DNA from: Auanema rhodensis
Taxonomy: Eukaryota > Nematoda > Chromadorea > Rhabditida > Rhabditidae
DNA length: 64,000 nucleotides
Direction: 5' to 3'
Assembly (NCBI GenBank): GCA_964057225.1
Contig: OZ059898.1
Span: 18,329,267-18,393,266, forward strand
In this document: one piece after another, positions 22,475 through 33,424 of the stretch
Layout: the number at the start of each line of letters is the position of its first letter
Numbering within the stretch: the first letter of the stretch is position 1
Program-made: the position numbers and the translations under genes
Notes under the pieces: model-generated
Seen by the model: only the letters and a program-made list of their open reading frames with translations
Told to the model about the DNA's origin: nothing
The model's database searches: none

Positions 22475-23988
22475 ATTAGTGTATGTTGAGTTTCCATGTA
22501 CACTCAACATTGCTTCCAAAAACATTTTGACAAAAATTTTTTCGAAACATTTCAAAATAATTTAGCAAAAAGTAGATGTTTTTAGATTCCTTTTTTCAAG
22601 GCAAAGACGATGGACAATGTTATTCAACGAAAAAAATAATTCTTCAGGGTGAAAATCGAGGATATAAGTGTGAACTTATATCAGTTGATATCTCGGTGCA
22701 TTTTTAGGCTAGCGCAAATCTGATAACACAGATCGACGCAGCTTAAAAATCCGCATCGAATGCACTATACTACATTGAGAAACGCTTAATACAAAAATTA
22801 GTTATGATCGTTTGACTAATGATGCACTAGTGTATGTTGAGTTTCCATGTACACTCAACATTGCTTCCAAAAACATTTTGACAAAAATTTTTTCGAAAAA
22901 TTTCAGAATAATTTAGCAAAAAGTAGATGTTTTTAGATTTCTTTTTTCAAGGCAAAGACGATAGACAATGTTATTCAACAAAAAAATTAATTCTTCAGGG
23001 TGAAAATCGAGGATATAAGTGTGAACTTATATCAGTTGATATCTCGGTGCATTTTTAAGCTAGCGCAAATCTGATAACACAGATCGACGCAGCTTAAAAA
23101 TCCGCATCAAATGCACTATACTACATTGAGAAACGCTTAATACAAAAATTAGTTATGATTGTTCGAAAAATGATGCATTAGTGTATGTTGAGTTTCCATG
23201 TTCACTCAACATTGCTTCCAAAAACATTTTGACAAAAATTTTTTCGAAAAATTTCAGAATAATTTAGCAAAAAGTAGATGTTTTTAGATTCCTTTTTTCA
23301 AGGCAAAGACGATGGACAATGTTATTCAACGAAAAAAATAATTCTTCAGGGTGAAAATCGAGGATATAAGTGTGAACTTATATCAGTTGATATCTCGGTG
23401 CATTTTTAAGCTAGCGCAAATCTGATAACACAGATCGACGCAGCTTAAAAATCCGCATCGAATGCACTATACTACATTGAGAAACGCTTAATACAAAAAT
23501 TAGTTATGATCGTTTGAAAAATGATGCATTAGTGTATGTTGAGTTTCCATGTACACTCAACATTGCTTCCAAAAACATTTTGACAAAAATTTTTTCGAAA
23601 AATTTCAAAATAATTTAGCAAAAAGTAGATGTTTTTAGATTCCTTTTTTCAAGGCAAAGACGATGGACAATGTTATTCAACGAAAAAATTAATTCTTCAG
23701 GGTGAAAATCGAGGATATAAGTGTGAACTTATATCAGTTGATATCTCGGTGCATTTTTAAGCTAGCGCGAATCTGATAACACAGATCGACGCAGCTTAAA
23801 AATCCGCATCAAATGCACTATACTACATTGAGAAACGCTTAATACAAAAATTAGTTATGATTGTTCGAAAAATGATGCATTAGTGTATGTTGAGTTTCCA
23901 TGTTCACTCAACATTGCTTCCAAAAACATTTTGACAAAAATTTTTTCGAAAAATTTCAAAATAATTTAGCAAAAAGTAGATGTTTTTA

Positions 23989-24000
23989 GATTCCGCATCG
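23989..24000 (-). repeat. 162 bp internal deletion junction, copy 2
   Basis: Identical to the junction at 21823-21834 and exactly 2166 bp away, so it was copied with the higher-order unit rather than formed again. Confidence 0.9.
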
Positions 24001-24624
24001 AATGCACTATACTACATTGAGAAACGCTTAATACAAAAATTAGTTATGATCGTTTGAAAAATGATGCATTAGTGTATGTTGAGTTTCCATGTACACTCAA
24101 CATTGCTTCCAAAAACATTTTGACAAAAATTTTTTCGAAAAATTTCAAAATAATTTAGCAAAAAGTAGATGTTTTTAGATTCCTTTTTTCAAGGCAAAGA
24201 CGATGGACAATGTTATTCAACGAAAAAATTAATTCTTCAGGGTGAAAATCGAGGATATAAGTGTGAACTTATATCAGTTGATATCTCGGTGCATTTTTAA
24301 GCTAGCGCAAATCTGATAACACAGATCGACGCAGCTTAAAAATCCGCATCAAATGCACTATACTACATTGAGAAACGCTTAATACAAAAATTAGTTATGA
24401 TTGTTCGAAAAATGATGCATTAGTGTATGTTGAGTTTCCATGTTCACTCAACATTGCTTCCAAAAACATTTTGACAAAAATTTTTTCGAAAAATTTCAAA
24501 ATAATTTAGCAAAAAGTAGATGTTTTTAGATTCCTTTTTTCAAGGCAAAGACGATGGACAATGTTATTCAACAAAAAAATTAATTCTTCAGGGTGAAAAT
24601 CGAGGATATAAGTGTGAACTTATA

Positions 24625-24640
24625 AATTAGTGTATGAAAA
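24625..24640 (-). repeat. 129 bp net-loss rearrangement junction, copy 2
   Basis: Same 16 bp filler and flanks as 22459-22474, exactly 2166 bp further. Its reverse complement is also found in block 3 at 28795-28810. Confidence 0.9.
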
Positions 24641-25206
24641 ATTAGTGTATGTTGAGTTTCCATGTACACTCAACATTGCTTCCAAAAACATTTTGACAAA
24701 AATTTTTTCGAAACATTTCAAAATAATTTAGCAAAAAGTAGATGTTTTTAGATTCCTTTTTTCAAGGCAAAGACGATGGACAATGTTATTCAACGAAAAA
24801 AATAATTCTTCAGGGTGAAAATCGAGGATATAAGTGTGAACTTATATCAGTTGATATCTCGGTGCATTTTTAGGCTAGCGCAAATCTGATAACACAGATC
24901 GACGCAGCTTAAAAATCCGCATCGAATGCACTATACTACATTGAGAAACGCTTAATACAAAAATTAGTTATGATCGTTTGACTAATGATGCACTAGTGTA
25001 TGTTGAGTTTCCATGTACACTCAACATTGCTTCCAAAAACATTTTGACAAAAATTTTTTCGAAAAATTTCAGAATAATTTAGCAAAAAGTAGATGTTTTT
25101 AGATTTCTTTTTTCAAGGCAAAGACGATAGACAATGTTATTCAACAAAAAAATTAATTCTTCAGGGTGAAAATCGAGGATATAAGTGTGAACTTATATCA
25201 GTTGAT

Positions 25207-27840
25207 GTCTCGGTGCATTTTTAAGCTAGCGCAAATCTGATAACACAGATCGACGCAGCTTAAAAATCCGCATCAAATGCACTATACTACATTGAGAAAC
25301 GCTTAATACAAAAATTAGTTATGATTGTTCGAAAAATGATGCATTAGTGTATGTTGAGTTTCCATGTACACTCAACATTGCTTCCAAAAACATTTTGACA
25401 AAAATTTTTTCGAAAAATTTCAAAATAATTTAGCAAAAAGTAGATGTTTTTAGATTCCTTTTTTCAAGGCAAAGACGATGGACAATGTTATTCAACAAAA
25501 AAATTATTTCTTCAGGGTGAAAATCGAGGATGTAAGTGTGAACATATATCAGTTGATGTCTCGGTGCATTTTTAAGCTAGCGCAAATCTGATAACACAGA
25601 TCGACGCAGCTTAAAAATCCGCATCGAATGCACTATACTACATTGAGAAACGCTTAATACAAAAATTAGTTATGATCGTTTGAAAAATGATGCATTAGTG
25701 TATGTTGAGTTTCCATGTACACTCAACATTGCTTCCAAAAACATTTTGACAAAAATTTTTTCGAAAAATTTCAAAATAATTTAGCAAAAAGTAGATGTTT
25801 TTAGATTCCTTTTTTCAAGGCAAAGACGATGGACAATGTTATTCAACGAAAAAAATAATTCTTCAGGGTGAAAATCGAGGATATAAGTGTGAACTTATAT
25901 CAGTTGATATCTCGGTGCATTTTTAAGCTAGCGCAAATCTGATAACACAGATCGACGCAGCTTAAAAATCCGCATCGAATGCACTATACTACATTGAGAA
26001 ACGCTTAATACAAAAATTAGTTATGATCGTTTGAAAAATGATGCATTAGTGTATGTTGAGTTTCCATGTACACTCAACATTGCTTCCAAAAACATTTTGA
26101 CAAAAATTTTTTCGAAAAATTTCAAAATAATTTAGCAAAAAGTAGATGTTTTTAGATTCCTTTTTTCAAGGCAAACACGATGGACAATGTTGTTCAACGA
26201 AAAAATTATTTCTTCAGGGTGAAAATCGAGGATATAAGTGTGAACTTATATCAGTTGATGTCTCGGTGCACTTTTAAGCTAGCGCAAATCTGATAACACA
26301 GATCGACGCAGCTTAAAAATCCGCATCGAATGCACTATACTACATTGAGAAACGCTTAATACAAAAATTAGTTATGATTGTTCGAAAAATGATGCATTAG
26401 TGTATGTTGAGTTTCCATGTTCACTCAACATTGCTTCCAAAAACATTTTGACAAAAATTTTTTCAAAAAATTTCAAAATAATTTAGCAAAAAGTAAATGT
26501 TTTTAGATTCCTTTTTTCAAGGCAAAGACGATGGACAATGTTATTCAACGAAAAAATTAATTCTTCAGGGTGAAAATCGAGGATATAAGTGTGAACTTAT
26601 ATCAGTTGATATCTCGGTGCATTTTTAAGCTAGCGCAAATCTGATAACACAGATCGACGCAGCTTAAAAATCCGCATCAAATGCATTATACTACATTGAG
26701 AAACGCTTAATACAAAAATTAGTTATGATTGTTCCAAAAATGATGCATTAGTGTATGTTGAGTTTCCATGTACACTCAACATTGCTTCCAAAAACATTTT
26801 GACAAAAATTTTTTCGAACAATTTCAAAATAATTTAGCAAAAAGTAGATGTTTTTAGATTCCTTTTTTCAAGGCAAAGACGATGGACAATGTTATTCAAC
26901 GAAAAAATTAATTCTTCAGGGTGAAAATCGAGGATATAAGTGTGAACTTATATCAGTTGATATCTCGGTGCATTTTTAAGCTAGCGCAAATCTGATAACA
27001 CAGATCGACGCAGCTTAAAAATCCGCATCAAATGCACTATACTACATTGAGAAACGCTTAATACAAAAATTAGTTATGATCGTTTGAAAAATGGTGCATT
27101 AGCGTATGTTGAGTTTCCATGTACACTCAACATTGCTTCCAAAAACATTTTGACAAAAATTTTTTCGAAAAATTTCAGAATAATTTAGCAAAAAGTAGAT
27201 GTTTTTAGATTCCTTTTTTCAAGGCAAAGACGATGGACAATGTTATTCAACGAAAAAAATAATTCTTCAGGGTGAAAATCGAGGATATAAGTGTGAACTT
27301 ATATCAGTTGATATCTCGGTGCATTTTTAAGCTAGCGCAAATCTGATAACACAGATCGACGCAGCTTAAAAATCCGCATCGAATGCACTATACTACATTG
27401 AGAAACGCTTAATACAAAAATTAGTTATGATCGTTTGAAAAATGATGCATTAGTGTATGTTGAGTTTCCATGTACACTCAACATTGCTTCCAAAAACATT
27501 TTGACAAAAATTTTTTCGAAAAATTTCAAAATAATTTAGCAAAAAGTAGATGTTTTTAGATTCCTTTTTTCAAGGCAAAGACGATGGACAATGTTATTCA
27601 AGGAAAAATTTAAATCTTCAGGGTGAAAATCGAGGATATAAGTGTGAACTTATATCAGTTGATATCTCGGTGCATTTTTAAGCTAGCGCAAATCTGATAA
27701 CACAGATCGACGCAGCTTAAAAATCCGCATCGAATGCACTATACTACATTGAGAAACGCTTAATACAAAAATTAGTTATGATCGTTTGAAAAATGATGCA
27801 TTAGTGTATGTTGAGTTTCCATGTACACTCAACATTGCTT
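25207..27840 (-). repeat. Right part of the inverted block, mostly A-type
   Basis: Regular 351 bp units, chiefly A-type with some B markers (26380, 26720). Private changes include GATGTAAGTG and GTGAACATATATC (25532, 25544), GCAAACACG and TGTTGTTC (about 26175-26195), GTTCCAAAAATG (26735), CGAACAATTTC (26819) and a cluster at 27603 (CAAGGAAAAATTTAAATC). The block ends in AACATTGCTT at 27840. Confidence 0.8.
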
Positions 27841-27854
27841 AAAGCTTAAAAATG
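27841..27854. other. Inversion junction 2
   Basis: Reverse-orientation satellite ends in ATTGCTT. Fourteen bases, AAAGCTTAAAAATG, follow, and forward satellite resumes as CTAGCTTAAAAATGC. The filler copies GCTTAAAAATG of the adjoining forward unit, so GCTT is shared by both sides and a short templated insertion is likely. It returns the array to plus orientation 8.5 kb after junction 1. Confidence 0.85.
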
Positions 27855-28794
27855 CTAGCTTAAAAATGCACCGAGATATCAACTGATATAAGTTCACACT
27901 TATATCCTCGATTTTCACCCTGAAGAATTAATTTTTTCGTTGAATAACATTGTCCATCGTCTTTGCCTTGAAAAAAGGAATCTAAAAACATCTACTTTTT
28001 GCTAAATTATTTTGAAATTGTTCGAAAAAATTTTTGTCAAAATGTTTTTGGAAGCAATGTTGAGTGAACATGGAAACTCAACATACACTAATGCATCATT
28101 TTTCGAACAATCATAACTAATTTTTGTATTAAGCGTTTCTCAATGTAGTATAGTGCATTTGATGCGGATTTTTAAGCTGCGTCGATCTGTGTTATCAGAT
28201 TTGCGCTAGCTTAAAAATGCACCGAGATATCAACTGATATAAGTTCACACTTATATCCTCGATTTTCACCCTGAAGAATTAATTTTTTTGTTGAATAACA
28301 TTGTCTATCGTCTTTGCCTTGAAAAAAGGAATCTAAAAACATCTACTTTTTGCTAAATTATTTTGAAATTTTTCGAAAAAATTTTTGTCAAAATGTTTTT
28401 GGAAGCAATGTTGAGTGAACATGGAAACTCAACATACACTAATGCATCATTTTTCGAACAATCATAACTAATTTTTGTATTAAGCGTTTCTCAATGTAGT
28501 ATAGTGCATTTGATGCGGATTTTTAATCTGCGTCGATCTGTGTTATCAGATTTGCGCTAGCTTAAAAATGCACCGAGATATCAACTGATATAAGTTCACA
28601 CTTATATCCTCGATTTTCACCCTGAAGAATTATTTTTTTCGTTGAATAACATTGTCCATCGTCTTTGCCTTGAAAAAAGGAATCTAAAAACATCTACTTT
28701 TTGCTAAATTATTTTGAAATTTTTCGAAAAAATTTTTGTCAAAATGTTTTTGGAAGCAATGTTGAGTGTACATGGAAACTCAACATACACTAAT

Positions 28795-28810
28795 TTTTCA
28801 TACACTAATT
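28795..28810 (+). repeat. Rearrangement junction shared in inverse with block 2
   Basis: Between CATACACTAAT and TATAAGTT lie the 16 bases TTTTCATACACTAATT, the exact reverse complement of the filler at 24625-24640 and 22459-22474. The point 28811 pairs with 24624 (sum 53435). A second rare variant, TTGTCTATCG at 28306, pairs with GATAGACAA at 25129 with the same sum, and the T in TTTTGTTG at 28862 matches CAACAAAA at 24573. Block 2 and the start of block 3 are therefore inverted copies of one ancestral segment. Confidence 0.88.
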
Positions 28811-29563
28811 TATAAGTTCACACTTATATCCTCGATTTTCACCCTGAAGAATTAATTTTTTTGTTGAATAACATTGTCCATCGTCTTTGCCTTGAAAAAA
28901 GGAATCTAAAAACATCTACTTTTTGCTAAATTATTTTGAAATTTTTCGAAAAAATTTTTGTCAAAATGTTTTTGGAAGCAATGTTGAGTGAACATGGAAA
29001 CTCAACATACACTAATGCATCATTTTTCGAACAATCATAACTAATTTTTGTATTAAGCGTTTCTCAATGTAGTATAGTGCATTTGATGCGGATTTTTAAG
29101 CTGCGTCGATCTGTGTTATCAGATTTGCGCTAGCTTAAAAATGCACCGAGATATCAACTGATATAAGTTCACACTTATATCCTCGATTTTCACCCTGAAG
29201 AATTAATTTTTTCGTTGAATAACATTGTCCATCGTCTTTGCCTTGAAAAAAGGAATCTAAAAACATCTACTTTTTGCTAAATTATTTTGAAATTTTTCGA
29301 AAAAATTTTTGTCAAAATGTTTTTGGAAGCAATGTTGAGTGTACATGGAAACTCAACATACACTAATGCATCATTTTTCAAACGATCATAACTAATTTTT
29401 GTATTAAGCGTTTCTCAATGTAGTATAGTGCATTCGATGCGGATTTTTAAGCTGCGTCGATCTGTGTTATCAGATTTGCGCTAGCTTAAAAATGCACCGA
29501 GATATCAACTGATATAAGTTCACACTTATATCCTCGATTTTCACCCTGAAGAATTAATTTTTT

Positions 29564-30967
29564 CGTTGAATAACATTGTCCATCGTCTTTGCCTTGAAAA
29601 AAGGAATCTAAAAACATCTACTTTTTGCTAAATTATTTTGAAATTTTTCGAAAAAATTTTTGTCAAAATGTTTTTGGAAGCAATGTTGAGTGTACATGGA
29701 AACTCAACATACACTAATGCATCATTTTTCAAACGATCATAACTAATTTTTGTATTAAGCGTTTCTCAATGTAATATAGTGCATTCGATGCGGATTTTTA
29801 AGCTGCGTCGATCTGTGTTATCAGATTTGCGCTAGCTTAAAAATGCACCGAGATATCAACTGATATAAGTTCACACTTATATCCTCGATTTTCACCCTGA
29901 AGAATTAATTTTTTCGTTGAATAACATTGTCCATCGTCTTTGCCTTGAAAAAAGGAATCTAAAAACATCTACTTTTTGCTAAATTATTTTGAAATTTTTC
30001 GAAAAAATTTTTGTCAAAATGTTTTTGGAAGCATTGTTGAGTGAACATGGAAACTCAACATACACTAATGCATCATTTTTCGAACAATCATAACTAATTT
30101 TTGTATTAAGCGTTTCTCAATGTAGTATAGTGCATTTGATGCGGATTTTTAAGCTGCGTCGATCTGTGTTATCAGATTTGCGCTAGCTTAAAAATGCACC
30201 GAGATATCAACTGATATAAGTTCACACTTATATCCTCGATTTTCACCCTGAAGAATTAATTTTTTCGTTGAATAACATTGTCCATCGTCTTTGCCTTGAA
30301 AAAAGGAATCTAAAAACATCTACTTTTTGCTAAATTATTTTGAAATTTTTCGAAAAAATTTTTGTCAAAATGTTTTTGGAAGCAATGTTGAGTGTACATG
30401 GAAACTCAACATACACTAATGCATCATTTTTCAAACGATCATAACTAATTTTTGTATTAAGCGTTTCTCAATGTAATATAGTGCATTCGATGCGGATTTT
30501 TAAGCTGCGTCGATCTGTGTTATCAGATTTGCGCTAGCTTAAAAATGCACCGAGATATCAACTGATATAAGTTCACACTTATATCCTCGATTTTCACCCT
30601 GAAGAATTAATTTTTTCGTTGAATAACATTGTCCATCGTCTTTGCCTTGAAAAAAGGAATCTAAAAACATCTACTTTTTGCTAAATTATTTTGAAATTTT
30701 TCGAAAAAATTTTTGTCAAAATGTTTTTGGAAGCATTGTTGAGTGAACATGGAAACTCAACATACACTAATGCATCATTTTTCGAACAATCATAACTAAT
30801 TTTTGTATTAAGCGTTTCTCAATGTAGTATAGTGCATTTGATGCGGATTTTTAAGCTGCGTCGATCTGTGTTATCAGATTTGCGCTAGCTTAAAAGTGCA
30901 CCGAGATATCAACTGATATAAGTTCACACTTATATCCTCGATTTTCACCCTGAAGAATTAATTTTTT
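29564..30967 (+). repeat. Tandemly duplicated A/B dimer (702 bp)
   Basis: GTAATATAG (29773 and 30475) and GCATTGTTGAG (30033 and 30735) each recur 702 bp apart, so 29564-30265 was duplicated to 30266-30967. The second copy has since gained AAAAGTGCACC near 30895. Confidence 0.8.
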
Positions 30968-32020
30968 CGTTGAATAACATTGTCCATCGTCTTTGCCTTG
31001 AAAAAAGGAATCTAAAAACATCTACTTTTTGCTAAATTATTTTGAAATTTTTCGAAAAAATTTTTGTCAAAATGTTTTTGGAAGCAATGTTGAGTGTACA
31101 TGGAAACTCAACATACACTAATGCATCATTTTTCAAACGATCATAACTAATTTTTGTATTAAGCGTTTCTCAATGTAGTATAGTGCATTCGATGCGGATT
31201 TTTAAGCTGCGTCGATCTGTGTTATCAGATTTGCGCTAGCTTAAAAATGCACCGAGATATCAACTGATATAAGTTCACACTTATATCCTCGATTTTCACC
31301 CTGAAGAATTATTTTTTTCGTTGAATAACATTGTCCATCGTCTTTGCCTTGAAAAAAGGAATCTAAAAACATCTACTTTTTGCTAAATTATTTTGAAATT
31401 TTTCGAAAAAATTTTTGTCAAAATGTTTTTGGAAGCAATGTTGAGTGAACATGGAAACTCAACATACACTAATGCATCATTTTTCGAACAATCATAACTA
31501 ATTTTTGTATTAAGCGTTTCTCAATGTAGTATAGTGCATTTGATGCGGATTTTTAAGCTGCGTCGATCTGTGTTATCAGATTTGCGCTAGCTTAAAAATG
31601 CACCGAGATATCAACTGATATAAGTTCACACTTATATCCTCGATTTTCACCCTGAAGAATTAATTTTTTCGTTGAATAACATTGTCCATCGTCTTTGCCT
31701 TGAAAAAAGGAATCTAAAAACATCTACTTTTTGCTAAATTATTTTGAAATTTTTCGAAAAAATTTTTGTCAAAATGTTTTTGGAAGCAATGTTGAGTGTA
31801 CATGGAAACTCAACATACACTAATGCATCATTTTTCAAACGATCATAACTAATTTTTGTATTAAGCGTTTCTCAATGTAGTATAGTGCATTCGATGCGGA
31901 TTTTTAAGCTGCGTCGATCTGTGTTATCAGATTTGCGCTAGCTTAAAAATGCACCGAGATATCAACTGATATAAGTTCACACTTATATCCTCGATTTTCA
32001 CCCTGAAGAATTATTTTTTT

Positions 32021-33424
32021 CGTTGAATAACATTGTCCATCGTCTTTGCCTTGAAAAAAGGAATCTAAAAACATCTACTTTTTGCTAAATTATTTTGAAA
32101 TTTTTCGAAAAAATTTTTGTCAAAATGTTTTTGGAAGCAATGTTGAGTGAACATGGAAACTCAACATGCACTAATGCATCATTTTTCGAACAATCATAAC
32201 TAATTTTTGTATTAAGCGTTTCTCAATGTAGTATAGTGCATTTGATGCGGATTTTTAAGCTGCGTCGATCTGTGTTATCAGATTTGCGCTAGCTTAAAAA
32301 TGCACCGAGATATCAACTGATATAAGTTCACACTTATATCCTCGATTTTCACCCTGAAGAATTAATTTTTTCGTTGAATAACATTGTCCATCGTCTTTGC
32401 CTTGAAAAAAGGAATCTAAAAACATCTACTTTTTGCTAAATTATTTTGAAATTTTTCGAAAAAATTTTTGTCAAAATGTTTTTGGAAGCAATGTTGAGTG
32501 AACATGGAAACTCAACATACACTAATGCATCATTTTTCGAACAATCATAACTAATTTTTGTATTAAGCGTTTCTCAATGTAGTATAGTGCATTTGATGCG
32601 GATTTTTAAGCTGCGTCGATCTGTGTTATCAGATTTGCGCTAGCTTAAAAATGCACCGAGATATCAACTGATATAAGTTCACACTTATATCCTCGATTTT
32701 CACCCTGAAGAATTATTTTTTTCGTTGAATAACATTGTCCATCGTCTTTGCCTTGAAAAAAGGAATCTAAAAACATCTACTTTTTGCTAAATTATTTTGA
32801 AATTTTTCGAAAAAATTTTTGTCAAAATGTTTTTGGAAGCAATGTTGAGTGAACATGGAAACTCAACATGCACTAATGCATCATTTTTCGAACAATCATA
32901 ACTAATTTTTGTATTAAGCGTTTCTCAATGTAGTATAGTGCATTTGATGCGGATTTTTAAGCTGCGTCGATCTGTGTTATCAGATTTGCGCTAGCTTAAA
33001 AATGCACCGAGATATCAACTGATATAAGTTCACACTTATATCCTCGATTTTCACCCTGAAGAATTAATTTTTTCGTTGAATAACATTGTCCATCGTCTTT
33101 GCCTTGAAAAAAGGAATCTAAAAACATCTACTTTTTGCTAAATTATTTTGAAATTTTTCGAAAAAATTTTTGTCAAAATGTTTTTGGAAGCAATGTTGAG
33201 TGAACATGGAAACTCAACATACACTAATGCATCATTTTTCGAACAATCATAACTAATTTTTGTATTAAGCGTTTCTCAATGTAGTATAGTGCATTTGATG
33301 CGGATTTTTAAGCTGCGTCGATCTGTGTTATCAGATTTGCGCTAGCTTAAAAATGCACCGAGATATCAACTGATATAAGTTCACACTTATATCCTCGATT
33401 TTCACCCTGAAGAATTAATTTTTT
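32021..33424 (+). repeat. Tandemly duplicated B/B dimer (702 bp)
   Basis: The private CAACATGCACT occurs at 32168 and 32870 only, 702 bp apart. Flanking spacer types agree: AATTATTTTTTT before the marked unit and AATTAATTTTTT before the next. Confidence 0.75.

Larger units (their letters stand above)
20902..23040 (-). repeat. 2166 bp higher-order unit, copy 1
   Basis: Every line I compared over 20902-23040 is the same as 23068-25206. The offset is 2166 bp, equal to seven monomers less 162 and 129 bp. The first differences outside are G/A at 20901/23067 and A/G at 23041/25207. Both copies contain the same short monomers, TAGGCTAG, GACTAATGATG with CACTAG, AGATTTCTTT and GATAGACAATG. Such identity points to a recent tandem duplication. 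Confidence 0.88.
23068..25206 (-). repeat. 2166 bp higher-order unit, copy 2
   Basis: Downstream copy of 20902-23040 with no difference that I could see. Its last part (24873 onward) also carries the private variants shared with 6257-6942 of block 1. The variants that continue that match beyond 25206 (25532, 25544, 25558) are absent at the equivalent place of copy 1, so copy 2 keeps the ancestral right flank. Confidence 0.88.
19303..27840 (-). repeat. Satellite array block 2, inverted orientation
   Basis: The same monomer on the minus strand, about 26 monomer equivalents. The unit boundary GTTATTCAACG ends at 19410, 19761, 20112, 20463, 20814, 21165 and 21516, then at 22056, 22407, 22629, 22980, 23331 and 23682. 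It continues at 24222, 24573 and 24795, and every 351 bp from there to 27603. Spacing departs from 351 at four places: two 162 bp losses and two 129 bp losses, both part of a 2166 bp tandem duplication. Types A and B are present; no type C copy was seen. Confidence 0.95.
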
